From: a virus
Reading direction: 5' to 3' (one strand)
Length of the DNA stretch: 23,738 bases
IMG/VR virus record: IMGVR_UViG_3300042465_000768
Span: 1 to 23,738 of that record
The notes beneath the pieces are model-generated. The model was not told the origin of the DNA, made no database searches, and saw only the letters and a program-made list of their open reading frames with translations. The translations under genes were made by a program, and so were the position numbers. This document shows positions 12,312-18,835 of this stretch, piece after piece. Numbering within the stretch: the stretch's first letter is position 1; the number at the start of each line of letters is the position of its first letter.

Positions 12312-13288
12312 CTTCTGCCAACTCAGGTGTAGGACTGCACCGAATTATGATGCCGATAGTACACTTAGAAAAAGAGTACGCACTTATAACAGATGTATTG
12401 AATGACGAACTACTTGAGCAAGGTTGGGATATTGTGCTAATGAATAGGATGCTTAATGAAATAGATGCCAAGCAAATGGACACTTGGCGCACTAAGTACG
12501 GCTTTAAGTTAGTAGTAGATAACGATGACCATTGGGAACTTAGCGAAAGCCATTTATTGTATTTAAGATATAAGCTTAACAATATACCTAAATTAATTAC
12601 CGATTACTTAAAGATAGCAGACCTTTGCACCTGCACTCACGAAAGGTTAGCAAGTGAGATAAGTACTTACAATAAAAACGTACACATTTTACCAAACGCA
12701 TTACCTTATGGGCAAGAACAATTCCAGGATAACAAGACCGAAGATTACAAAGTAAGATTGTTTTGGTCAGGCAGCGGAACGCACGAAAGGGATATAGAAA
12801 TACTAAGGCAGCCTTTCAAAAGGTTACAAGGTATGAATATAAGAACTGTAATAGCAGGTTACAACGATGCAGAGAAACCTATCTGGGATAAAATGATTGA
12901 TAGCTTCACTTGTGGTTTAAAGCTAAACCCTACGATCTATAACTATGCAAGAGTAACGGAATATATGGGCGCTTATACGGATAGTGACATTTCAGTTATC
13001 CCACTTGTAGATAACAAGTTTAATGCTATGAAGTCAAATCTAAAGGTATTAGAAACGGCTGCAAAAAAGAACCCTGCCATAGTTAGTCACGTCAATCCTT
13101 ACTTAGATATGCCCGTGCATTACGTTAAAAGCCAGAAGGATTGGTATAAACATATAAGAGATTTGGTAAGTGATGCGGATATGAGAAAGGAAAGCGGACA
13201 AAAGCTATTTGAGTTCTGCGAAAAGAAGTATAACTTTGACGAGATAAATTTAGACCGAAAGTATATTTATAGTAAACTATGCCAGTAA
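12293..13288 (+). CDS. GT-B glycosyltransferase (GT4-like)
   Basis: This 331-residue protein has a Rossmann-like N-terminal half (MRILCITSANSGVGLHR, DNDDHWEL) and a C-terminal half typical of GT4: KVRLFWSGSGTHERDIEIL, RTVIAGYND, and DISVIPLVDNKFNAMKSN followed by LKVLETAAKKNPAIVS, the nucleotide-sugar binding segment with Lys and Glu. The VHILPNALPY joint between domains is also characteristic. The enzyme is a retaining type in this family; donor and acceptor are unknown. No membrane segment is present. It acts in the cytoplasm and is coupled to the GT2 and acyltransferase genes. Its stop overlaps the next start by ten bases. Confidence 0.87.
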   Translation: MRILCITSANSGVGLHRIMMPIVHLEKEYALITDVLNDELLEQGWDIVLMNRMLNEIDAKQMDTWRTKYGFKLVVDNDDHWELSESHLLYLRYKLNNIPKLITDYLKIADLCTCTHERLASEISTYNKNVHILPNALPYGQEQFQDNKTEDYKVRLFWSGSGTHERDIEILRQPFKRLQGMNIRTVIAGYNDAEKPIWDKMIDSFTCGLKLNPTIYNYARVTEYMGAYTDSDISVIPLVDNKFNAMKSNLKVLETAAKKNPAIVSHVNPYLDMPVHYVKSQKDWYKHIRDLVSDADMRKESGQKLFEFCEKKYNFDEINLDRKYIYSKLCQ

Positions 13289-13701
13289 TAAAATGCTCAA
13301 ACGGGAAATATAGAATAGGCTCAGGCGGTTGCGTTTACGATACCGAAGAGAAGGCTAACCAAGTTTGGAAGGCTATCCTTGCAGGTGGCAAGTTCGCAGA
13401 TAGCTATACCGATTACCCTGAAAGTGCAACTAACAACGCAAAACGTGCTTTAGAATGGGCAGATAAAAATGGTTGGGGTTCTTGCGGAGAAGCGACTGGC
13501 AAAGCAAGAGCAAGGCAGTTAGCAAATCGTGAGCCGATTAGTAGAGATACGATTGCCCGTATGGCTTCGTTTAAAAGACATCAACAACATAAAGACGTTC
13601 CTTATAGCGAAGGTTGTGGTGGCTTAATGTGGGATAGCTGGGGTGGTACAAGTGGCGTTGAATGGGCGATTAATAAACTAAAAGAAATAGACGGAAAATA
13701 A
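13279..13701 (+). CDS. Conserved two-domain phage protein of unknown function
   Basis: This 140-residue protein has a short N-terminal module (KCSNGKYRIGSGGCVYDTEE, then a helix; residues 1-40) and a second domain (about 47-140) with YPESATNNAKRALEWADKNG, WGSCGEATG, ARARQLANREPISRDTIARM and YSEGCGGLMWDSWGG. I recognise both as recurrent phage domains, often found fused to head or portal-associated proteins in phages and prophages, but I know no function. The RDTIARMASFKRHQQHKD segment is strongly basic and helical and might bind DNA. Several Trp and Gly residues look conserved. It ends the glycan gene block and precedes the packaging genes. Confidence 0.8.
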   Translation: MPVIKCSNGKYRIGSGGCVYDTEEKANQVWKAILAGGKFADSYTDYPESATNNAKRALEWADKNGWGSCGEATGKARARQLANREPISRDTIARMASFKRHQQHKDVPYSEGCGGLMWDSWGGTSGVEWAINKLKEIDGK

Positions 13702-13703
13702 TT

Positions 13704-13769
13704 TGCATAGTTAATTTTTTTAAACAATTATTATTAATCAACGAAGAAAATTAATGGGGAAACTATGCA
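13704..13769 (+). promoter_or_regulatory. Inverted repeat enclosing the HNH start codon (candidate translational switch or cos element)
   Basis: TGCATAGTTAATTTT (13704-13718) can pair with AAAATTAA (13747-13754) and CTATGCA (13763-13769), leaving the purine-rich TGGGGAAA (13755-13762) as a bulge. The second arm contains the HNH ATG (13765-13767). It fills the 63-base gap after the previous gene. Stem pairs are mostly A-T. It may shut translation of the HNH gene or be part of a packaging site. Confidence 0.5.
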
Positions 13770-14019
13770 GAAACACACACAAATTTATTTGCAGGGAATG
13801 GGGTATAAAAAAACGGACTTCATTCCTTGCGAAGTGTGTGGCTCACAAGCGGTAGACATACATCATATTGAGGCGAGGGGAATGGGTGGCAGCAAAGATA
13901 AAGACACGATTGAAAACCTAATGGGATTGTGTAGGAAGTGCCACATAGAATACGGAGACAAAAAACAATATAAAGATTTCCTAAAAGACATACACGCAAA
14001 GAATTATGGCAAAGATTAA
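13765..14019 (+). CDS. HNH endonuclease
   Basis: This 84-residue protein is an HNH nuclease: CEVCG (Cys22, Cys25), DIHHIEARGMGGS (His33-His34), TIENLMGLC with Asn51, and CRKCH (Cys56, Cys59, His60). The four cysteines hold a structural zinc, and the His and Asn residues form the metal-dependent beta-beta-alpha active site. HNH proteins encoded next to terminase genes are known to assist cutting at the cos site in several phages, so a role in genome packaging is likely. The start is set by ATG 13765, within the arm of an inverted repeat. It overlaps the following basic mini-protein by 14 bases. Confidence 0.88.
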   Translation: MQKHTQIYLQGMGYKKTDFIPCEVCGSQAVDIHHIEARGMGGSKDKDTIENLMGLCRKCHIEYGDKKQYKDFLKDIHAKNYGKD

Positions 14020-14128
14020 AGAGAACAATAACAAAGTTAGCTTTGGCAAACGCAAAAGAGGCTCTGCAAAGAAGTCCTTTAACAAGCATAATCCAAGACC
14101 TAAAGATTACAAAGGTCAAGGCAGATGA
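14006..14128 (+). CDS. Very small basic protein
   Basis: This 40-residue gene starts inside the HNH gene and ends with an ATGA overlap to the next, a neat fit in the operon. It is extremely basic and has no acidic cluster: KVSFGKRKRGSAKKSFNKH followed by RPKDYKGQGR at the C-terminus. I recall near-identical mini-proteins in other phages of Bacteroidota, always small and uncharacterised. The composition suggests binding to DNA or RNA, perhaps in packaging or condensation. No known fold is evident and it is probably disordered alone. Confidence 0.7.
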   Translation: MAKIKENNNKVSFGKRKRGSAKKSFNKHNPRPKDYKGQGR

Positions 14129-14346
14129 GAAAACTAAACGCTATATGGCTACTTCTTACACATAAAGCATACTTCCTTGCGGTATGTAAGACGGGTAAAA
14201 ACGGAGACGATATGACCACAATAGGACACTATACCTATGCAATGGCAGAAACTTTGATTAACAAACATATAGCAGACGTAGATACTTATCTCGACCAAGA
14301 AGATGCAATAGACGAAGCAAACGATATAATTAACGGAATACTATGA
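14125..14346 (+). CDS. Small hypothetical protein
   Basis: This 73-residue protein is not recognised. It has a hydrophobic N-terminus with several aromatic residues (LNAIWLLLTHKAYFLAV), a polar turn KTGKNGDDM, and an acidic helical end (DTYLDQEDAIDEANDIINGIL). The N-terminal stretch is amphipathic rather than a clear membrane helix. It overlaps both neighbours by four bases and probably is translated with the methyltransferase gene. A role in packaging or as an inhibitor cannot be read from sequence. Confidence 0.65.
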   Translation: MRKLNAIWLLLTHKAYFLAVCKTGKNGDDMTTIGHYTYAMAETLINKHIADVDTYLDQEDAIDEANDIINGIL

Positions 14347-15818
14347 TACAAAACGTACCAATCAACACAGTAAAAGCAAACCCAAACAACCCGAGGATAA
14401 TCAAAGACGATAAGTTTGTTAAGCTTGTTAAATCAATTAACGAGTTCCCTCAAATGCTAAAACTTAGACCTATTGTTGTTAATGACGATATGGTTGTGCT
14501 TGGTGGCAATATGCGACTTAAGGCTTGTAAAGAAGCCGGACTTAAAGAGATACCTATAATCAAAGCAAGTGAACTAACCGAGCAGCAGCAAAAGGAATTT
14601 ATAGTTAAAGATAACGTAGGCTATGGAGAATGGGATTGGGATGACCTTGCTAACAATTGGGATGTAGATGAGTTAACCGAATGGGGATTAGACATACCTG
14701 GCTTTGATGCAGAAGTTATAGAAGCCGAGGAAGATGACTTTGCAGTTCCAGACGGGGGCATTGAAACGGATATAGTATTAGGAGATTTATTTGAGATAGG
14801 GGAACACCGATTGCTTTGTGGAGATAGTACGGATAGCGACCAAGTGGCTTTGTTAATGAACGGGCAAAAGGCTGATATGGCTCACAACGACCCACCATAC
14901 GGAATGAAAAAAGAAAAAGAGGGGGTACTAAACGATAATCTTAATTATAATGATTTACTCGATTTCAATAGGGAATGGATTGCTTTACAATTTATGCACC
15001 TAAAAGAAAACGGAAGTTGGTATTGTTGGGGTATTGATGAACCGCTTATGGATATTTATAGCGAGATATTAAAGCCATATATAAAAGAAGATAAAATCTA
15101 TTTTAGAAATTTAATCACTTGGGATAAAATAAACGGACAAGGACAACTTTCTGCTTCAAGAAGAAGCTATGCCGTAGCAGATGAAAAGTGTTTATTTATT
15201 ATGCTTGGACAAGATGGGAAAAATAGAAAAGTAGATGATTTTTATGAAGGCTACGAAAACATATTAAATTGGCTTAAAGAACAAAAAGAAAAAAGTGGAT
15301 TATCAAATAGCAAAATTTTAGAAATTACAAGTTCTGCTCATTCTCACTATTGGACAAAATCACAATGGGCATTTCCAACTGAAAAAGATTACAATGCTAT
15401 TAAACAAGCAAGTAATGGAAAAGCATTTCAAAAAGAATATAGTGATTTAAAAAATGAATATGATCTAGCAAAAAATGAATTATATACATCAAGAGCTTAT
15501 TTTGATAACACTCACGATAATATGAATAATGTTTGGCATATCAAAAGAACAAGCCAACAAGAAAGAGAAGACACAGGTAATCATGCTACACCAAAACCTA
15601 TACCATTATGTGAAAGAGCAATAAAATCAAGTTGCCCAGATAACGGATTAGTTTTAGATATGTTTTTAGGTTCAGGAAGTACAATGGTTGCATCGCATCA
15701 ATTAAAAAGAAAGTGTTACGGAATGGAACTCGACCCTAAATATTGCCAAGTGATAGTAGATAGGATGCGTAAACTTGACCCAACATTAGTTATTAAAAAG
15801 AACGGAGAACCAATTTAA
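14343..15818 (+). CDS. ParB-like domain fused to a beta-class N4/N6 DNA methyltransferase
   Basis: This 491-residue protein has a ParB/Srx-like N-terminal domain (about 1-95: VKANPNNPRIIKDDKF, LRPIVVNDDMVVLGGNMRL) and a methyltransferase. Motif IV DPPY is at 183-186 and the SAM-binding motif FLGSGST at 441-447, so motif IV precedes motif I with the target recognition domain between them: a beta-class N6-adenine or N4-cytosine enzyme. The insert (about 300-400) includes a helical segment, WLKEQKEKSGLSNSKI and HYWTKSQWAFPTEKDYN, seen in many such phage enzymes. No restriction enzyme is adjacent, so it probably protects phage DNA from host restriction or regulates replication and packaging. The insert region is more AT-rich than the ends, suggesting recombination. 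Confidence 0.92.
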   Translation: MIQNVPINTVKANPNNPRIIKDDKFVKLVKSINEFPQMLKLRPIVVNDDMVVLGGNMRLKACKEAGLKEIPIIKASELTEQQQKEFIVKDNVGYGEWDWDDLANNWDVDELTEWGLDIPGFDAEVIEAEEDDFAVPDGGIETDIVLGDLFEIGEHRLLCGDSTDSDQVALLMNGQKADMAHNDPPYGMKKEKEGVLNDNLNYNDLLDFNREWIALQFMHLKENGSWYCWGIDEPLMDIYSEILKPYIKEDKIYFRNLITWDKINGQGQLSASRRSYAVADEKCLFIMLGQDGKNRKVDDFYEGYENILNWLKEQKEKSGLSNSKILEITSSAHSHYWTKSQWAFPTEKDYNAIKQASNGKAFQKEYSDLKNEYDLAKNELYTSRAYFDNTHDNMNNVWHIKRTSQQEREDTGNHATPKPIPLCERAIKSSCPDNGLVLDMFLGSGSTMVASHQLKRKCYGMELDPKYCQVIVDRMRKLDPTLVIKKNGEPI

Positions 15819-15837
15819 AAACAGCGAAATTACAGCG

Positions 15838-16206
15838 ATGCCTAATCCACAAAATATAGAGCCGTATAAAATGCAGAAGGGGGAAACATTGAACCCAAAC
15901 GGCAGACCCAGAAAGTATGTAAGCCTACTAAAAGAGCAAGGATATAAACTTGCTGAGATAAACGATACTATACAAGCTATGATGTCAATGGACTTAGAGG
16001 AACTTAAAACAGTATGGGATAACCCGAAGGCAACGATACTTGAAAAGACGATAGCATCAGCTATGCGTAAGAGTTTAGAGAAGGGCAGCCTTTATAGTTT
16101 AGAAACTTTGCTTACCCGTGTTTATGGTAAGCCTAAAGAATTAGTAGATATTCAAAGCGATAACAAAATAGAGATAGTATTTGTAGACGGCAAGACAATT
16201 CTTTAA
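15838..16206 (+). CDS. terS: Terminase small subunit candidate (DUF5681-like)
   Basis: This 122-residue protein starts with KMQKGETLNPNGRPRKY, the basic GxxxNPxGRP motif of DUF5681 proteins that sit before phage terminases. The rest is helical (SLLKEQGYKLAEINDTIQAM; TILEKTIASAMRKSLEKG) and ends in a beta-strand pair (KIEIVFVDGKTIL). Small terminase subunits bind the packaging start site and feed DNA to the large subunit. The gene directly precedes the large terminase, sharing one base (TAATG). A DNA-binding role follows from the family context; the specific packaging site is not identified. Confidence 0.8.
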   Translation: MPNPQNIEPYKMQKGETLNPNGRPRKYVSLLKEQGYKLAEINDTIQAMMSMDLEELKTVWDNPKATILEKTIASAMRKSLEKGSLYSLETLLTRVYGKPKELVDIQSDNKIEIVFVDGKTIL

Positions 16207-17354
16207 TGCGGATAGAACTACCTAACGGACATATAAACCAAAAGAAGATACTTGACTGCGAAGCCAGGTACATAGTTGTTATGTGTGGGCGAAGGTTCGG
16301 CAAATCGGAGTTAAGCCAAATCAAATGTATTACAACCGCAATCAAAGGCGGTCAGGTTGCTTACATAACACCGACCTATAAATTAGCAAAGGTATTTTTT
16401 GAGAAGCTTTGCAATAGCCTTCCGTTCCCTAATAACAAATCGGACTTAAATATCAGCTTCCCAAATGGTGGCAAGGTTGAGTTCTTTACGGGGGAACGCT
16501 TGGACAACCTGAGAGGTCGCAAGTTTAACCTGGTAATAGTAGACGAGGCTTCCTTTATACCTAACTTAGAAGATGGGTGGCTTAACTCAATAAGACCTAC
16601 CTTAACTGACTACAAGGGTAAGGCTATATTCTTAAGCACCCCTAAAGGTAAAAACTACTTCTTTAGTTTGTTTAGCAAAGCCGAACCCGATTGGCAAAGC
16701 TTTAAGTTCACTACATACGATAACCCTTACATAGACCCGAACGAAATAGACGATGCAAGGAAGCAACTGCCAGAGGTTGTATTCGAGCAGGAGTATATGG
16801 CAAACCCTGCCGAGAACGCAGCAAACCCATTTGGTAGCCAACATATTCGTAAGTGCTTACACCCTGTTACAAGTATGCCTGTAGTAGCTTATGGTATTGA
16901 CCTTGCCAAGTCGGTCGATTGGACTGTTATCATAGGTTTAGACGAAGACGGCAACGTGGCTTATTTTGACCGCTTTCAAATGGATTGGCATAATACTAAG
17001 CAAACTATCCTTAGGCTGCCTAAATGCCCTATCCTTGTCGATTCTACGGGGGTTGGCGACCCGATACTTGAAGACCTACAAAGAGAAGGGGTAATGATAC
17101 AAGGCTTAAAGTTTACAAGTTCAAGTAAGCAGCAGCTAATGGAAGGCTTACAAGCTGCGATACATCAAGGTAAGATAGGCTACCCTGAGGGGATAATAAG
17201 CCAGGAGTTAGAAGTGTTTGAGTATCAGTATACTGCAACGGGGGTAAAGTACTCAGCACCTTCCGGCTTTCACGATGATGCGGTAATGGCTTTGGCTTTG
17301 GCTTGGCAGAACTTTAGCCTTAAACGTGGCACGGGTAGGTATGCTTTCCTATAA
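16206..17354 (+). CDS. terL: Terminase large subunit
   Basis: This 382-residue protein has the two terminase domains. The ATPase contains Walker A CGRRFGKS (27-34), Walker B LVIVDE (109-114) and the coupling motif STPKG (144-148). The RNase H-like nuclease contains GIDLAKSVDW (Asp232), ILVDSTGVGD (Asp279) and GFHDDAVMAL (Asp357 or Asp358). It pumps DNA into the prohead and cuts the genome to length. At 382 residues it is shorter than many TerL proteins, yet all motifs are present and both ends look natural, so it is complete. A promoter follows it at 17379. Confidence 0.96.
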   Translation: MRIELPNGHINQKKILDCEARYIVVMCGRRFGKSELSQIKCITTAIKGGQVAYITPTYKLAKVFFEKLCNSLPFPNNKSDLNISFPNGGKVEFFTGERLDNLRGRKFNLVIVDEASFIPNLEDGWLNSIRPTLTDYKGKAIFLSTPKGKNYFFSLFSKAEPDWQSFKFTTYDNPYIDPNEIDDARKQLPEVVFEQEYMANPAENAANPFGSQHIRKCLHPVTSMPVVAYGIDLAKSVDWTVIIGLDEDGNVAYFDRFQMDWHNTKQTILRLPKCPILVDSTGVGDPILEDLQREGVMIQGLKFTSSSKQQLMEGLQAAIHQGKIGYPEGIISQELEVFEYQYTATGVKYSAPSGFHDDAVMALALAWQNFSLKRGTGRYAFL

Positions 17355-17378
17355 TTGCAACAAGGTTACAAAAATAAA

Positions 17379-17409
17379 TTTGGTGGATTGTGTAAAACTT
17401 GTATATTTG
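17379..17409 (+). promoter_or_regulatory. Promoter of the tail-gene operon
   Basis: TTTG at 17379-17382 and TATATTTG at 17402-17409, 19 bases apart, are an ideal match to the Bacteroidota -33/-7 consensus. It lies in the gap after the large terminase, with the first ATG 28 bases downstream at 17438. It is the best promoter in the window and probably drives the small membrane proteins and the tail genes. Confidence 0.8.
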
Positions 17410-17437
17410 GTTATTATTTAATCAAAACACAAACACA

Positions 17438-17524
17438 ATGAAAAAAGAAACCGCACAACTTTTAGCCGTATTTTTAGTAGCTTGTTACCTTATTGGTCAA
17501 TTACAAGACATCTACTCAAGATGA
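17438..17524 (+). CDS. Very small membrane protein
   Basis: This 28-residue gene is the first after the promoter. It reads MKKETAQLLAVFLVACYLIG followed by a short polar end: a basic N-terminus and one hydrophobic helix. The stop overlaps the start of the next gene (ATGA). Size alone makes it uncertain, but the promoter, the start context (AAACACA before ATG) and coupling support it. Its function is unknown. It forms the first half of a pair with the following 41-residue protein, an arrangement that recurs at 18458-18663. Confidence 0.55.
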   Translation: MKKETAQLLAVFLVACYLIGQLQDIYSR

Positions 17525-17646
17525 TCTACGCTATTTGCCTTCTGCTAATTGCAACAGGTTTTGTAATGGCAGCTTTAACTGACTATTTAATTAAACACAA
17601 TGACACAAAGCGCAAAAGAATACATAGACAAATACTACGCAAGTGA
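17521..17646 (+). CDS. Very small membrane protein with basic tail
   Basis: This 41-residue gene encodes a hydrophobic helix (MIYAICLLLIATGFVMAALT) followed by a strongly basic tail (KHNDTKRKRIHRQILRK). It starts by ATGA overlap with the 28-residue gene and overlaps the next gene (17600) by 47 bases; the basic tail is encoded in that overlap. The layout matches the 42-residue gene at 18535, which also ends in an NDTKRK tail encoded where the next gene starts. A single membrane anchor with a cytoplasmic basic tail could act at the host membrane, but no family is known to me. Confidence 0.55.
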   Translation: MIYAICLLLIATGFVMAALTDYLIKHNDTKRKRIHRQILRK

Positions 17647-17812
17647 GCCAATTAGTATAATGATGTCTAACATTGATGCTACTTACTTAGAGATACTAAC
17701 CTATTGCACCGAGCAAGGATACGAACCGGTAAAGCGTAGGTTAAGAAGACCCGAACATAAGTCACAAATTGGCTTTTTTGACATTGAGAATTACAAACCC
17801 GAAACAATATGA
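17600..17812 (+). CDS. Small hypothetical protein
   Basis: This 70-residue protein is not recognised. It starts with a helix (SAKEYIDKYYASEP), has a central helix (TYLEILTYCTEQGYEPV), a basic stretch (KRRLRRPEHKSQIGFF) and an acidic end. No membrane segment is present. Its start lies inside the previous small membrane gene, with ATG in the AAACACA context seen at 6069 and 17438. It overlaps the next gene by four bases. A role in tail or head assembly is possible by position only. Confidence 0.65.
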   Translation: MTQSAKEYIDKYYASEPISIMMSNIDATYLEILTYCTEQGYEPVKRRLRRPEHKSQIGFFDIENYKPETI

Positions 17813-18366
17813 GTTTTTATTTTGATGATGATGGATATTTTGGTATTCCAAGAATATCAGTTAATAGAACAGAACCATATAAACTACAAATAAACAAACC
17901 AATGGAACTACAACAAATCTTCGAAACAACAAAAGAACAAAGGACTGAGTTTACCTATCAATTAATTGAACGATTAAACGCAGGGGAACTTGATCCGTTA
18001 AAAACACATCTCCAGGTTAAAGCCTTAGAGGATATGCTCGAAACCTTAAAGGCAAATAAGGACTATAAAGATGCAGTATTACAAGCAGCCGTACTTAATG
18101 GCAAGGACTTCGAGTATATGAGTGCAAAGTTTAACATTCGCGAGGTAGGAGTTAAGTACGATTATAGCAAATGCGAAAGCCCACAATACGAGGAAATATT
18201 GACCGAGTACAATAGTGCAGCTAAAGCCAAAAAGGACATGGAAGAGTTTTTAAAGAAGGTGCCACATCAAGGACTTGACATTATAAACGGAGTTACTGGC
18301 GAGGTTACCAAAGTTTACCCACCTGCTAAGAGTAGCACAACCTCAGTAGCCGTATCTCTAAAGTAA
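17809..18366 (+). CDS. Conserved phage protein, probably structural or scaffold-like
   Basis: This 185-residue protein starts with an ATGA overlap. The first 31 residues (Asp, Tyr, Phe-rich) are encoded by clearly more AT-rich DNA than the rest; an alternative ATG at 17902 (MELQQIFETTKEQRTEF) may be the conserved start. The body is helical: FTYQLIERLNAGELDPLKTH, LEDMLETLKANKDYKDAV, and a Lys-rich helix (AKAKKDMEEFLKKV) near 140. It ends in a Ser/Thr-rich tail. I recall similar proteins in phages of Bacteroidota near tail or head genes, without function. No catalytic motif is seen. Confidence 0.7.
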   Translation: MSFYFDDDGYFGIPRISVNRTEPYKLQINKPMELQQIFETTKEQRTEFTYQLIERLNAGELDPLKTHLQVKALEDMLETLKANKDYKDAVLQAAVLNGKDFEYMSAKFNIREVGVKYDYSKCESPQYEEILTEYNSAAKAKKDMEEFLKKVPHQGLDIINGVTGEVTKVYPPAKSSTTSVAVSLK

Positions 18367-18461
18367 TAAAAATATTATACTTCTTTACAATTTGCTTACC
18401 TTTGTTTGCAGTAGCTTACATCGGTGGGCATCTTGTATATATTATAAAACAATTAAAATGA
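18366..18461 (+). other. Open frame for a third tiny membrane protein without a standard start codon
   Basis: From 18336 to the TGA at 18459-18461 one frame is open and encodes ILYFFTICLPLFAVAYIGG followed by HLVYIIKQLK: a convincing membrane helix with basic end, in the place where a partner of the next small genes is expected. It has no ATG, GTG or TTG. The candidates are an ATA start at 18366 next to the previous stop, or a -1 frameshift from the gene before. It could also be a decayed gene. Confidence 0.35.
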
Positions 18462-18538
18462 TACTTTTACCATTCGCAATAATTATAGTAATTTTAGCTA
18501 TAATTGAAGTTAGGGATATGTATAACCAAACGAAATGA
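18458..18538 (+). CDS. Very small membrane protein
   Basis: This 26-residue gene reads MILLPFAIIIVILAIIEVRD plus a short polar end: one membrane helix. It starts by ATGA overlap with the open frame before it and ends by ATGA overlap with the 42-residue gene after it. Standing alone it would be doubtful, but the pattern of a 26-28-residue membrane gene followed by a 41-42-residue membrane gene occurs twice in 1.2 kb, which makes it more credible. Confidence 0.5.
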   Translation: MILLPFAIIIVILAIIEVRDMYNQTK

Positions 18539-18663
18539 TAGTAGCAATAATATGTTCTTTAATCTCAGCAACCCTTATATCAATAGTATGGGTTCGCTTA
18601 ATAGATCAAAGCAACAAGATACTTGAACAAGACAAAAAAAATGACACCAAAAGAAAAAGCTAA
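18535..18663 (+). CDS. Very small membrane protein with basic tail
   Basis: This 42-residue gene encodes one hydrophobic helix (MIVAIICSLISATLISIVWV) followed by a charged tail (LEQDKKNDTKRKS). Its start is coupled to the preceding gene by an ATGA overlap, and its tail overlaps the next gene by 23 bases. It closely parallels the 41-residue gene at 17521, including the NDTKRK string, which in both cases is the frame-shifted reading of the next gene's ATGACA start region. Function unknown. Confidence 0.55.
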   Translation: MIVAIICSLISATLISIVWVRLIDQSNKILEQDKKNDTKRKS

Positions 18664-18835
18664 TAAATTGTGTATGAGGTTTTTGATACAAACAACTACT
18701 GACATACCATACGGAATAAATAAAGCTATTGCTAAAGAATGCGCCTTAATAGCAGTAGACGAGATATTAAAAACTAATCCGTATAAGGCTCGTAATTATT
18801 GGCAAGAAGTTAAAACTGAAATAGAAAAATTATGA
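18641..18835 (+). CDS. Small conserved hypothetical protein
   Basis: This 64-residue protein starts at ATG 18641 (MTPKEKANKLCMRFL); an in-frame TTG at 18623 would add six residues but ATG is preferred. It is helical: a first helix, a polar loop (TTTDIPYG), then AIAKECALIAVDEILKTNPY and YWQEVKTEIEKL. The MTPKEKA, CALIAVDEI and YWQEVKxEIEKL blocks recur in small phage proteins of Bacteroidota that I have seen, with no assigned function. It overlaps the tail gene start by four bases. Confidence 0.7.
   Translation: MTPKEKANKLCMRFLIQTTTDIPYGINKAIAKECALIAVDEILKTNPYKARNYWQEVKTEIEKL

Noticed and set aside
10656-12582. Several minus-strand open frames of 60-150 codons opposite the membrane protein and glycosyltransferase genes
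   Set aside because: They are antisense shadows of well-supported + strand genes, Cys/Ser/Ile-rich, with no promoter or family pattern.
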